Numbered from the stretch's first letter, positions 1 through 10,699 are shown. The stretch is DNA of 19,832 nucleotides from Phoronis ovalis (GCA_028565635.1 JAOXYB010012012.1:1-19832); one strand, 5' to 3'. The notes: generated by a model from the letters alone, not told the origin. Numbers and translations: made by a program.

Positions 1-82
1 GGCGGTTCGAAAAACATACCCTTTCACGCGAAATTTTGTTGGAACATGCGTACCAACTTTCATATTGACCACCCCCCCGGGC
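1..82 (-). repeat. Dispersed repeat fragment cut by the window edge
   Basis: Read on the minus strand this starts GCCCGGGGGGGTGG and runs off the window edge. The G/C run and the CpG-containing text (TTTCACGCGAAA) are unlike the AT-rich DNA that follows. The right edge of the window starts another fragment with the same GCCCGGGGGGG string in the opposite orientation. From memory this G-run start is typical of dispersed repeats in marine invertebrate genomes; the family name is not known to me. Confidence 0.45.
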
Positions 83-357
83 ATATAAACAACTGTAGAT
101 CTGATAATCATGTTTTAAATGCTAACTATCACCTTTTATTTTTGAAATAGACTATTTCTATGCAAATTGTTACATTAATTGTTCTTTCTTTTCTGTTTTC
201 CACTAGAACTTATACTTACTTTATTATGTGTAGCGCACACTTATCGCTGTAATAATACTCAAAACCTTGAGGCCATGCAGCTATTTTGAAGAAGAAGAGA
301 AGAAGAAACCAAGTTACTAGTTCCGAGCCATAATTCTATAGCGTACCCCAGAGAATC
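83..357. other. Non-coding stretch, little structure
   Basis: AT-rich DNA with a short GAA-rich run near 284-308. No gene, RNA or repeat was recognised. Confidence 0.4.
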
Positions 358-555
358 GTGTGGTTCATTTCTATGCTAAAGACGTGTATTTTGGAAACTA
401 TAATTATGAAAGTGCGTATTGTTGTTGATTCTGACGATGTCGATGTTGTTTCAACTTCGTATTATGACGGAGATATTATGCATCCTCGGGTATCCGCCAA
501 TATTGATTTCATAAAAGAGTGCGCCAGAAAATGTTTACACGACATTGCCTTTTGA
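358..555 (+). CDS. Small unrecognised ORF, possible exon
   Basis: An open frame of 65 codons ends in TGA. The part after the third in-frame Met (near 406) is the most protein-like: it begins MKVRIVVDSDDVDVV, is acidic, then carries HPRVSAN and a C-terminal FIKECARKCLHDIAF. It is less AT-biased than its surroundings and not simple sequence. I recognise no domain, signal peptide or membrane segment. There is no partner gene nearby, and the flanking DNA is a duplicated repeat on the right. It could be a small exon, a coding relic or a chance ORF. An ORF of this length is expected by chance in a window this size. Confidence 0.2.
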   Translation: MWFISMLKTCILETIIMKVRIVVDSDDVDVVSTSYYDGDIMHPRVSANIDFIKECARKCLHDIAF

Positions 556-565
556 ATTATCCATG

Positions 566-760
566 TTCTGCATTCTAACGTGTCCTGAAACTGGGTTATA
601 TAGAAGTCTGAATCTTAATTCAGTTCTGCGCACGTAATTTTAATGCAGTTCTGCGTTTATTAGATCTAGGACAGCCGCGTATTCTGCTTGCCTAACGAGT
701 CTTGAAACTGGGTTATACAGAAGTCTGAATTTTAATTCAGTTCTGCGTCACTAGATCTAG
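566..760 (+). repeat. Two-copy direct duplication, about 115-bp spacing
   Basis: A unit starting TTCTGC..CTAACG at about 566 and again at about 683 carries the same core, TGAAACTGGGTTATA then AGAAGTCTGAAT and TTAATTCAGTTCTGCG. The first copy has a second CAGTTCTGCG and TAGATCTAG tail (646-669), matched after the second copy (738-760). Each copy contains the small inverted pair CTGAAT..ATTCAG. Copies differ by scattered substitutions, so the event is not very recent. Confidence 0.7.
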
Positions 761-819
761 TACGTAATATCTCCGACTGGAAAAAGTATATAAATACTTG
801 CATGGTCGCCGCTAGCTGA

Positions 820-1529
820 ATATAAATGTTCAAAGGATACCGAATGTTTCATCGATGAGAGAGTTAAATGTTTCCGCAAAAATTCGCAACGTCATGGGAG
901 CTCTTCTAAATTGAACATTGTATACACTGTTTAACGAGGAGGCTGAAATGTGAAATGTTACAAGTATTAATCTAACGATTTATTCGATCAAAATGTATAA
1001 AGATACATAGTCATTTCTTTACTTGTAGTGTTTTCATGCTGCGCGAAAAGATTTTTTTTTCTTTGTGCATCCCTGACTTTTACAATTGATGTTAAACAGT
1101 TTTGACGTGTGCTTTGCCGAAAAGTACTTACGCTGTATGAAAAGAACACGATGTATTCAATATCATGAAAAGAAAATGCATACGTTTTTTCTTGTCTACA
1201 TCACAAAACTTAGGATGATCAGAAAAACTGAATTCTTTGCAGCCGAGAACGGTAGAGTATAAAAAACAACTAACCTCTAAGATAATAACAATAATATCTC
1301 TGGGAGATTTTTCTAACAGTACATCTATTTTCTTGAAAGGTACTTTCATTCTGTGGATTGGGACGAGCAATTTTCTCAGATTTCGAATAGGAATATTTTA
1401 GAAAAATATAAGTTTGACAAGGACAATGGATTACAAAGTTGAATATGGAAAATATTCCAGAATACTGGAAGTTAAGCAACTTCATTTAAATACTTTAGAA
1501 TGTACAGATGAAATGGTTCTATATAAATA
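820..1529. other. Non-coding AT-rich stretch
   Basis: No gene was recognised. Two overlapping minus-strand ORFs (80 and 71 codons, 1128-1485) are in different frames and have no recognisable motif, so they look like chance. A TATAAA in GTATATAAATAC lies just upstream (789-794), but nothing marks it as a promoter. Confidence 0.4.
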
Positions 1530-1531
1530 TA

Positions 1532-2057
1532 TGGGCGGCCGTTTTAACATAAATTCAATTATTTAGACATGTCATCAAAGAATTAGCGGAATCACCAAAT
1601 AATTGGACATATCAACAATTATATCAGAGATATGTCTAATTCAATTAGCGATATCACTAATTCCATTAGAATTACTTAGTGATATCTTCAAATCGAAATA
1701 ATGATATGTTCAAATAGAATTAGTGATATGTTCAAATCGGATTAGTGATATGTTCAAATCGAATTAGTGATATGTTCAAATCCAATTAGTGATATGTTCA
1801 AATCGGATTAGTGATATGTTCAAATCCAATTATTGATATGTTCAAATCGATTTAGCGATATGTGAAATTCTATTTCGACATATCATTAAATCGGGTTGAA
1901 CTAGACATATACATATCACTAATTCTATTTGCGATATCATTAATGGAATTGTTGATATCTCTAATTCAATTGTTGATATATCTAGCTTAATTGTTGATAT
2001 CGCTAATTCTTTGCTGATATGTCTAAATAATTGAATTTATGTTAAAACGGCGTTCCA
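1532..2057. mobile_element. MITE-like fold-back element with internal tandem array
   Basis: The left end reads TGGGCGGCCGTTTTAACATA and the reverse complement of the right end reads TGGAACGCCGTTTTAACATA. The two ends then match through AAATTCAATTATTTAGACAT and, with a few changes, through CAAAGAATTAGCG, giving inverted ends of about 65 bp. A TA dinucleotide flanks both sides (1530-1531 and 2058-2059), as expected for a TA target duplication. The arms inside the termini consist of GATATC/GATATG..AATTAG modules in opposing orientation around a 22-bp array, so the whole element can fold back on itself. There is no coding capacity. The TA flanks suggest Tc1/mariner-type mobilisation, which is an inference. 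Confidence 0.75.
1681..1878 (+). repeat. 22-bp tandem repeat array, nine units
   Basis: Nine consecutive 22-bp units start at 1681, 1703, 1725, 1747, 1769, 1791, 1813, 1835 and 1857, with consensus GATATGTTCAAATCGAATTA plus GT. The middle units differ at one or two positions; the first and last are most diverged, the usual pattern for unequal exchange within an array. The array lies inside the inverted-end element at 1532-2057 and explains its loop region. Confidence 0.85.
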
Positions 2058-2059
2058 TA

Positions 2060-2509
2060 GTTTTAGTGCACGATAGCCGTTGAATAAATGGAGCAAAAGT
2101 GAACAAATATCTTGTGTGCCTGACATTTGAAATAGACATTTAGCAGCTATGACTCATCTGTTTGTGGTGTTCAATAGGTGGCTGTGTTTGGAAAACCTTG
2201 ATAGAATGGATAATTCTCGATAAATCTATTCGGCAAGTCTGGAAAAGAAAGCGATATTCTTAATTTACTTACAATTCATGGGAACCGATTTTCTTTTTAT
2301 ATAAATATAAAATGTCCAAAACGTCTCCATCTAGAACATACTAATATGAAACAGGTGAAACCTCAAGGTGATATGATACTTGAATTGACTTCCCAACTGC
2401 TTGACTATTGCGCATAAAATCATCACGTGTTCATGCTTATAGTGTTTCTCCGGGACTTTTCTGTCTCTTAGTTAATGGCATCGCGTATTTAGAATTGTGA
2501 TTCAAGAGT
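2060..2509. other. Non-coding stretch
   Basis: AT-rich DNA without a supported ORF or repeat. Confidence 0.4.
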
Positions 2510-2915
2510 GATGCTGTTGCAAGAAAACAGGATACTTGTCAGATATGTTTTCGGCTACTGAAATTATTTGATACTCAGAAAATTAGTACTTAATTTGTTA
2601 TTTTATTTTCTATGTGTGGCAGAAAAAAGCACGGAAGCAATTTGAAAATTTTATATAGACAAACTGTGAAAATTTGAAAACTGGCTTTGCGCAATAATGA
2701 TTAATTCTAGGATGCTGGCGGCACCAAAATATGCTTATTCGTCAGATTAGTTTTCGGGTGAAATAGTTATGTTATAAGAACAACAGTACTTCGCATTCGG
2801 TTGTTTTAAATTATACGTAAGTCAGAAAAAATGCGCAGAGTGATTTGAAAAAAGTTTCCACAGATAAACTACAATATTTCTGGAAACTAGTTTGGAGCAT
2901 TGGCAAGATAATTGC
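2510..2915 (+). repeat. Diverged two-copy tandem duplication, about 201-bp period
   Basis: The sequence from GATGCTG at 2510 is repeated from GATGCTG at 2711. Matching landmarks in order are GTCAGAT..GTTTTCGG / GTCAGATTAGTTTTCGG, AGTACTT, TATGTGTGGCAGAAAAAAGC / TACGTAAGTCAGAAAAAATG, CAATTTGAAAA / GTGATTTGAAAA, AGACAAACT / AGATAAACT, GAAAACTGG / GGAAACTAG, and GCGCAATAAT / GGCAAGATAATTG. Divergence is substantial, with small gaps. Neither copy is open in any frame, so this is a non-coding duplication of unknown origin. Confidence 0.6.
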
Positions 2916-3276
2916 GCTGAGGACTATCAGATGGATTTCTAATTGTAGGTATGTAGAGTTACGTCATACTTCAGTACGCATACACGTTATGTAAGAGATT
3001 GCTTCGCTCTGAGATCGCTATTACAATAATTTGAATTATTTTTCTACAAAAAGAAACACTATTGCTAAGTACATAAAAAGATTAGATTTGGAAACTTTTG
3101 AGATATGGAAAATTTCACAGATTTTATAAACAAAGTGTTTTGTTTATTTTGTTTCAACTGTATAATATTAAGTTTGCGTTTTTTGATATTTTGTTTTTTC
3201 AATCTGAATAAAATATTCTAGTAATGGATGTTCAATGACGAGAACCCTAATCGAGACTATTTAACTCGCGTAATAT
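2916..3276. other. Non-coding stretch
   Basis: AT-rich with T-runs near 3125-3200. No ORF or repeat is supported, and no clear third copy of the preceding duplication. Confidence 0.4.
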
Positions 3277-3769
3277 AACTCTGGATGAATTCATCCGTTA
3301 GTGTTCCGTACCTTCTCAACTAACGTCTGGGCTTAACCATACTAGTCAATTTTTGTTATGTTCCTTTAATTTAACAAGAGCGAAATAATTACGTGATTAA
3401 ACCTTTACCAACCGAGATAAGCCTTTTTCTCTATGTGATCCATCGTCGCCTACCACGTCTATCCTAACATGATGACTCATTCTGAACAGATATCGCCGGG
3501 GAGCTTGGTTTTTGCTTAGCGGACTATAGATAAACTCTGACAGTACTGAATGTGTGTGATCGACCCCCTACCCGCTTAGTCCACTGTTATACGTATCATT
3601 GTAATCTGCAATTTGATTGGTGTCAAGACATTCCCAGGTACTTTACATATAAATAAAGGTATTTATCGTTTATCTGCTTTTCGAGATAATAAACAAAAAT
3701 TGACTATTGTTAAACCCAGACATTAGTTGAGAAGGTACGGAACACTAACGGATGGATTTATTCAGACTG
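3277..3769 (+). mobile_element. Inverted-end element (MITE), copy 1
   Basis: The left end contains CATCCGTTAGTGTTCCGTAC followed by CTTCTCAACTAACGTCTGGG. The right end is its reverse complement (TTGAGAAGGTACGGAACACT, ending TTCAGACTG), and the match continues inward through TTAACCATA..GTCAATTTTTGTT for about 80 bp. The same element recurs at 11353-11830 in the same orientation. The first bases of the left end are eroded compared with copy 2. No 8-bp target duplication is clear here: CGTAATAT on the left and ACAGATAT on the right share only their last four bases. There is no coding capacity. Confidence 0.8.
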
Positions 3770-4292
3770 ACAGATATACTTCTATAAAATATACCTTTAT
3801 AGTATATATGCGAAAAGCTAAGATTCTTATATTTGTCAATTTTTCTTATTTTTCCTCTTTTGTGCTGTAATTTTTGGTTGTTTTCGTTTAAAAGAGAAAT
3901 CAGTGAGGAAGAGACTGACACAAATATTAGTTTTGTTTTAACTTAAAAGTGAAATCTATCCAAATTTGACGGGACTTTTTGAGCTAGGGAAAACACATAT
4001 ACATTTTTGTTACGTATGATTAAGTATATTTCAGGGTATAATCTTAGGAGTGGAAAAGCAAAAAAAAATTGGTGGTCATGACAGGTCGAAAATTTACTAG
4101 ATAATTGTTTTGACGCAGCGTTTGGGATTTTTATAATGACTTATGTTACTGCAGAAGTGACTTGGAAAGTCAACTGTGTTCTTATGCCAAAAGAAATGGA
4201 AAAAATGATTTGGTGAAATTTAAAAACGCTGTTTTCAGTTTTATTGTAATTATATTTTGTGTAATAGTTTTTTTAATTTCTATAAATTTCAG
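3770..4292. other. Non-coding stretch ending in a splice-acceptor-like tract
   Basis: T-rich DNA without a supported ORF. The last bases (about 4267-4292) form a pyrimidine-rich tract ending TATAAATTTCAG, a good acceptor string. Confidence 0.35.
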
Positions 4293-4355
4293 TTTTCAAA
4301 TATATTTTTCTTGACAAGAAAAAAATATTAACAATAACAATTGGAGATTCAGTGG

Positions 4356-4856
4356 TGGGAAAACTCGCGTATAGATATCAGAGATTCAATTTGTACTTCC
4401 AGGAGTGACAATAAACCATATGTGAACATGCAGCCAATTAAAACATGTCGTGTAACCTCATTAATTAACAGAAAGAACCTGTCAAAATGGACATTTTCCG
4501 AAAAATCTCCAAGGGATTATTACAGAGAAGCGAGTGTTTTGGTACCTTGGAAAGAAATTCATAAAAATTGGATTTTTTTTCATTTTGCGCGGAAGAAACT
4601 AGTCCCCATGGGAAAACTCGCGTATAGATATCAGAGATTCAATTTGTACTTCCAGGAGTGCCAATAAACCATATGAGAACAGTCAATTAAAACATGTCGT
4701 GTAACCTCATTAACTGAAAGAACCTGTCAAAATGGATATTTTCCGAAAAATATCCCAGGGATTATTACAGAGAAGCGAGTGTTTTGGTACCTTGGAAAGA
4801 AATTCATGAAAATTGGATTTCTTTTCATCTTGCGCGGAAGAAAATAGTCCCCATGG
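4356..4856 (+). repeat. 253-bp tandem duplication, high identity
   Basis: The unit from TGGGAAAACTCGCGTATAGA (4356) is repeated from 4609. Shared blocks include CAGAGATTCAATTTGTACTT, ACATGTCGTGTAACCTCATT, AGAACCTGTCAAAATGGA, ATTACAGAGAAGCGAGTGTT and TTGCGCGGAAGAAA. The second copy lacks a few short stretches, for example near ATGTGAACATGCAGCC and at TTAATTAACAG, so it is slightly shorter. Both end in AGTCCCCATGG, which marks the junction. Low divergence makes this one of the youngest rearrangements here. Confidence 0.85.
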
Positions 4857-5060
4857 TTGTGTAAGGAGAAAACAGACGGGGGAAAATGGAGAAAAAATGC
4901 TCACTGATACACTGGAAGGCTACTATTGGTCATCTTACGCTACGCAGAAACAAAAACATGCAAATCTATCAGGACCAGTGGAAGAAACATCAAAACAAGA
5001 TATATAAAGCGATAATATGGGGTTTAGAAAATAGACTCAGTGAGAATTTGTCTTATACCG

Positions 5061-5245
5061 GTAAGTCTTCACTTATTTGAAGTAAAATAATTTTGCTGCT
5101 ATTACAGAATAGTTTCAAGGTTGTCAGGTTTGTTCAAAAAGTATCATTTTGAAGTGGGTGTGTACGATGAACTTAGGTGGCAGTTATTTCACGAGTTTGG
5201 TATAAAAGAATAAATATATCAACCGAATTTATTTTTTTGTTTCAG
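5061..5245 (+). other. Candidate intron, 185 nt
   Basis: It starts with the consensus donor GTAAGT and ends with a long T-tract followed by CAG. Length and AT-richness suit an animal intron. This is the best donor/acceptor pair I saw on the plus strand. It falls directly after the 253-bp duplication. Confidence 0.35.
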
Positions 5246-5373
5246 ATAAATTACTGGATTCTGAAAATGAAAGAAGTTGAGTACTTGAAAGTCGAAATGA
5301 AAAGCAAGAAACTTGTATTAATTGCAGAAAATGGAAAAAAGAAGATAAATTAACATAGTTAAAGAAAGTAAGT

Positions 5374-8300
5374 TTTTCTTAACTTTTTCGTATAACTCTG
5401 TGCTTCACAAGTCCATCATATTTGTTGTCATAGAAATTTAATTGCTTTAGGCCATAGATGATAATTAAAATTGCTACGAAATATTCAAATAATTTATGTC
5501 TTGATGTTAACTGATCTACAGTAAGCAATCGAAAAAATTGTTAGAGACTTTTTGAGTTTGACTTTGAAATAAAAAAGGAATCAAATTTCTCTAGAGTTTT
5601 CGTACTTTCAGATTGTAATGTGATGGGAGTTTCGATATAATCGTGAACAGTCTGAATCTTTCGGTTTCTTTTTTAAAGCCATAAAATCAATGATAGTTTA
5701 TCGGATTTTTCAAACTTTTGTGCGTTTCATGTTATTTATGTAAAGTCAATTCTCGTGCGCTTTTAAATTAAAAATTTACGAGTCAGAGTTGCATTCTCAT
5801 TAATTATGTTTTATTCCTTAGAAAATACATTTAAAACAATACTTTCAACTTTAGGTGTCAACAAATTTGGTACTAACTGGAAACGATTGAAAATTTCAAA
5901 CATTTCAAATTGAAATATAACAATCAAAATAAAAGATGTACGTATATTTTACAACCACATAACAGATTTCCACATTGCTTCAATTATTATATGTATGTAT
6001 ATGATCCATATTCATTTCTGTGTACTATTAGAGTAACATAGGTTATGCGATAAATATTCTTATAGTTTTTACTATAAACGAAAAGGTATGAAATTTGAAA
6101 AGTATGTACATCGTGGAAGAATCGTACATTGTGAGGAATAAGTACCAATTATTTCCTGCAGATTCTGAGATATTTGGTAAAAATTTGCCATTTTTTAAAG
6201 GAAATATTAGTTTAGCAACTTAAAAAAAGAAAATCAGCAAGTATATGTATTCTTCAGATGAACACCATAGCAATCTAAGATAATCTTTAAAAATGCACTT
6301 AATCTCGCTTTATCAATTGTAGACAATAAACATAATTCAATGTCATCATAATGTACTACCATAAAAAGAATTAATTATTTTCCGTTTGCATAAAATAAGC
6401 TGATTTTCAGTTTAATGACTTATGTCACCTAGTGGTCATTTGCCTGTAGGCAAAAGTGCACTATCGAGCAAGTATAATATTTGGCCATCATGCAAATTGT
6501 AGGTCTGTTTACGTTGATATCATTAACTTTAAAACTATTACCGTAAAAAGACACTAGTGATTCTTGTCCAAATTATATGAAAATACTATTAATATATCAA
6601 GTCTAGTAAAGATATAGATTTGTTATGTTTAGTTAAGCTTCTTTAAAAATATAAATTCGTATTAATTCGAATCGATGACTACCCAAGGTAGCATTACAGT
6701 ATACGTGCTAATTTCCATGGACGAATTTCTTCAACAAAAAGAAGATTCTAATAAACATAGGGTATTAAAACAACAGGTATTTTTGCAAATTGTTTATGCA
6801 AAATTATCTTCCTGTACTTGTTTCATGCAGTTCTTATTTTAACAAGCACTTGTCTTTTTTCTGCTTTTAAGCTGCATAGTTGTCTACATATCTTTGAGTG
6901 TTGCAGCGTTACATCAGTTTGTGATAAATTTCGTGCAAAACAACATGTCTCGCTTCAGTGACTAGCGGAAAATCAATTTTATGCATTTAAAATAATATCG
7001 TGGTATCTGTGGCTTAATTTCATGTACATGTATGATATGAGTTCAGTTTGTATGTATTTTATACTTGATTTCGGCAATATATGTACTGGTAGACAAAAAT
7101 TCAAATGTATCTTATATAAATTTAATTTTAAAAATTAATAATTAACAAAAAGTATATATAATATTATTTGTTATTACATGGGAAAATTCATATTTGTATG
7201 AATATTTTCACGAGGCGCGAAGCACGATTGAAAACAAATTGCACCCAATGAAGATATTGAAAACGAGTAAAAATGCTTATAAAGGTTTGATTTTCTTCAT
7301 AAAACCCTATATAACTTACTTAAATTGTATAACTATTAGCTTATCGATATGCAGCATCCAAATATCAAAAATTCTAAAGCAAATCAGCAATGTGCTTATC
7401 AAGCTTATAAGGATATGTACCTCGTGAACTAAGGGTAGCTTAACCATTGGCTAAGTTTTCATCCACTGAGGTTTGGTTATGTGAATTTGAGTTCCTGTTT
7501 GCTTCGATCAATTCCTTACATCAACAGAACACCTATCATTCGGACGATTACATCGAGCATGCGCAGTTCACCAGTTTCTTTAAAAAAGTGTTTGCATTGA
7601 AAAGTTGTACGAAGTTTTGCTTAGAAGTTTTGCTTAAATGACTTGTGGACAATATTACTTAATGTTTGGAGATTGATAATGATATGGACAGGTGAAAGAA
7701 CATTTTGAAATACATTTTTTTCCATAATACTGAATATTCAGCTAATTAAAAAATAAAAACAGGATGTGCATAAGTTAGATGGGTTTCTTTTCAACATTAA
7801 GGTCACATATTTTTAACCAATGACACACATTATTTTGTTATTACCACCCAATGCCTTTTGCTTTCCGCAAAAAAGCTAGACAGGTCTCGAGTCTCGATCT
7901 TGGTAATAGCTACCGCCAAATCTTGTTATAAACCATGAAGATCCTACAATTTCTTATTGAAGAAGATTTCCACATACCTTTAATCGAATGTTCACATTCA
8001 TTGTCACAAAATTTTAAAATCAGAAAAGAGAAATTTTCTGTTTTTGAGATGAACAATTTACTTTTATGAATTAACCAGCATGCAATTCCAGAAAACATGC
8101 ATTCACAAAACATATACATAGTCTATTAGACGACGTGATCTTCAAACTGATTATGAACTAGATTATTGTTTTTTTTTTGCAAAGGCAGGATTGCTGCTAT
8201 TGGCTTTTGTGAAAATTGCGTGACCTCTAAATGATCTTTCAATATCCTTCTTTTAAATTTTCAGCAAATATTAGAAATTCATTGCTTGGGACTTTTTGAC

Positions 8301-8690
8301 TTCGAAATGTCCCCCTTGACATCTTATTTTTGAATTTTGAACTTTTTTTTACCTTATAGGAGCAACCCTAATAATCGAGATTTATAACGCTAGAACTAAT
8401 ATCTGAGAAAGAACGATATGCAGTACTGTAAACAGGTAACGAGTGTGTATTTTTTTTTCAACTCTATTGCCATTCATGTCTATCATACTTGGGACTTATT
8501 ATGGTATTTACACAAGTTTCTATGTTATTATAATTCCGAATTCTTTGTCCCTTTTTGCTGTGATTTGACTAAGTATAAAAGAGGGTGGGAATTAGAAATG
8601 TCTTCTTAGTGTATCTTCACATAATTGTGCCTCGAAAAACAAAACGTTAATGATCTCTTTAAAGCACAAGGTTTTATGATGTATTAAATT
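5374..8690. other. Long stretch without a supported gene
   Basis: About 3.3 kb of AT-rich DNA with scattered stops in all frames. ORFs of 60-77 codons occur (near 7194, 7447, 7910 minus and 8418), but they are rich in Ile/Phe/Tyr/Lys as chance AT-rich ORFs are and share no motif. One small stem-loop lies at 6431-6462 (AGTG..TTTGCCT GT AGGCAAA..CACT). No tandem array or inverted-end element was found. Confidence 0.4.
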
Positions 8691-8693
8691 TCA

Positions 8694-9080
8694 TTGTCGA
8701 TAAACATGTTGATCAGCTATAAACACCTTATAAGGTACTGTTTTCAAAGGGATTGATCTGAGATTAAGGGGGGACGTGGCATTATAAAATACTGGATGTA
8801 ACTTGCTCTGAACAGATGAATTGCTTTGCAATGATAGTGATTGATGTACATGTCCAAACTGGGCTACACAAGTACAGCAACTACTTTTTGATTTAGGCCT
8901 TGGGGGGTCTTGGGTACTGCTTGGATCTATCAGTTCGTGGGTGACAAAGACGCTTTAACTAGACAAAGGCCAGGTTGACAGGATGCCTTCGTGCAAAATT
9001 GGCACTTTTCTGTTAGCAATTCCTCACGTGGGCGCACATACTAAGCATTCTGGATTCTTCTGCTTATAAACCTTCCTTAA
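8694..9080 (-). pseudogene. Unidentified coding relic with two in-frame stops
   Basis: One minus-strand frame runs 129 codons with only two stops. The first block includes QKNPECLVCAPT, the second GIANRKVPILHEGILSTWPL, and the third is 87 codons without a stop but also without an early Met. The third begins SVFVTHELIDPSSTQ, has a basic/Cys patch (RPKSKSSCCTC), is then rich in Ser and Gln, and ends DQHVYRQ. Composition is far less AT-driven than the chance ORFs, and the DNA is more GC-rich than its flanks. I recognise no family. A second frame in the same DNA (TEKCQFCTKASCQPGLC) also looks protein-like, so a frameshift is possible. It may be a decayed exon or transposon ORF, or coincidence in a GC-richer patch. 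Confidence 0.3.
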
Positions 9081-10570
9081 ACGATATGTTCTAGATAACT
9101 TAAAATTATATGTTTGATCGTATATTTATCAAAATACTTTTTAAAATTGGTATTATTATTTAAAATAAGCATAAAACTCGATGCATTCATTCAGCTCAGA
9201 TGAAACTTCAACTAAAGTTCAATAGTGTATACCAAAGTTCAAGGTCACCCAATGGAATTTTTCAAAAACTAGTTGTGACTCTAAATAGACACGAAATAAG
9301 TGTCAGACATACTGTTTACAACTCATTACTAAAGTTGCTTGTTAATTAACATATGTTCTTATAATTAACAGGCCAGCCGTGTTTTATTCCAACTACCAGC
9401 TAGCACAAAAGTTGTGAAAATTTATATTACAAGCCAGCTGAAAAATTACTAAAATGTATGTTGCAAGTCAATATTTGAGCAGCTGGTATCTCTGTCAGAA
9501 CAGATATTTTTAAGAACAGATCCGCTGCGTGCCCTTGAAAGTCTACAGTTAATTGTTGTTTTTATCACGCCTATGATACCTGAGACTTGTTATGAAGCCT
9601 AGATATAAGTGAATATTATTTTATTTAAACACAAACCAATTCTCTTCATTCTTATCGTGATTTAAGTAGGTAGGGAAATTTGCCAACTCTGCTATAACCA
9701 CTTTATGACACTCATTTATGTAAAATATAAAGCTTAGTTTTATAAATCCCAGATTTAATTCATGATTGCATAGTTAAACAAGGCAGTTTCAAAGACTTTT
9801 AAGAGCCCATTTTTAGTATTAAACCGGTACTATCAAAATCTGTGCCTGAAAATAAAACTGATTTTTATTAACTGGTTGTACTTATAACAACATGTCCAAT
9901 GAACTAACACACGAAAATTTTTAGTCACTAGTGTCTGCTTCAGCACAAGAATTGGCAATTTCTCATATCCCTACAGCTGGATTTTTAAAACAAAACTTAG
10001 GCAACAAAATGTTAAGTCAAAACACAATTTTTCCAATATCAGTCATTTTGTAAAAAAATATGAATCACATGTTTTATGATACATTATAAGTTAGACTACT
10101 GAAAAATTTTATTTGATTTTCTGCGGCAAATTTTAATTCGCTTTGGAGTCGTACTACAGACGTAAGGAAGGTACAAACTTGATGCCACTCACACACACGG
10201 TAGTCCATATTATGTGAATTAGTATCACACACATCTTAAATTACATACCATAGTATATGTAATATAAGATGCTAAAAAACGTCATGTTTCACTGTTTTTG
10301 AAGAGGACAAAAGGGTGTGACATAATAATGGTAACGTTATTACGTTATCAGGCCTTTGGTTTATTCTGCTCCACCCCTGTCTGTGCAAGAAGGTACTCTT
10401 ATATTAAATATTCTTGAAAGAACACCTAAGGATAATTTAGCTAGTACATGTCTTCAAGTTTACTGCTATTTGTGTCAGAGTTATAATTATATTTTTCCAG
10501 ACAGATAAATAAAAAATACAACGCATGTACGCATGTATTGCATTCAGTAAACAACATCTGCACCATATAG
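9081..10570. other. Non-coding stretch, weak minus-strand exon-like signals
   Basis: Mostly AT-rich with no complete ORF. On the minus strand a good acceptor string (TTTTATTTTCAG, reading down to about 9848) precedes a short open segment, and protein-like scraps such as KNPAVGI and NSCAEADTSD occur near 9920-9990 between stops. None is long enough to call a gene. Confidence 0.3.
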
Positions 10571-10690
10571 CGTTACATGCTGATTGTATCGTACATTATA
10601 TTTTTAAAACGTTACTCTATTGTATCGTATAGTTTTATAATTTATTAACATGTATTAGACCGTTACCCAATTGTATCCGACTAGAAATTA
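10571..10690 (+). repeat. Three direct CGTTAC..ATTGTATC repeats
   Basis: CGTTAC followed by an A/T-rich gap and ATTGTATC occurs at 10571, 10610 and 10661. The third copy is preceded by TTTATAATTTATTAACATGT and followed by CGACTAGAA. That extended unit recurs as a direct copy near 11155-11222 and as an inverted copy near 11081-11129. This links the array to the inverted-end element to its right. Confidence 0.55.
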
Positions 10691-10699
10691 TGTTTCGTG

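Larger units (their letters stand above)
4293..5367 (+). other. Possible spliced transcript, two exons
   Basis: A model can be drawn from splice strings: acceptor TTTCAG ending 4292, donor ACCG|GTAAGT at 5061, acceptor TTTTTTTGTTTCAG ending 5245, and a further donor GAAA|GTAAGT at 5368. In one frame a Met at 4886 gives 58 codons up to the donor. The split codon joins to DKLLDSENERS and a stop in the second exon. Just after 4293 another frame reads KILTITIGDSVVGKLAYRYQ; IGDSVVGK resembles the GDSGVGKS P-loop of small GTPases but lacks the following Ser/Thr and soon meets a stop. This may be a non-coding RNA, a decayed gene or chance. Confidence 0.22.

Noticed and set aside
786-797. GTATATAAATAC as a TATA-box promoter
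   Set aside because: TATAAA strings are expected many times in DNA this AT-rich, and no supported gene follows.
1128-1485. Two overlapping minus-strand ORFs; one shares the text EKSPRD with the duplicated block near 4500
   Set aside because: The shared DNA (GAAAAATCTCC..AG..ATTATT) is short and simple, and the alignment falls apart outside it.
4341-4667. 108-codon plus-strand ORF as a gene
   Set aside because: It runs across the junction of the 253-bp tandem duplication and encodes the duplicated DNA in two different frames, so it is a by-product of the duplication.
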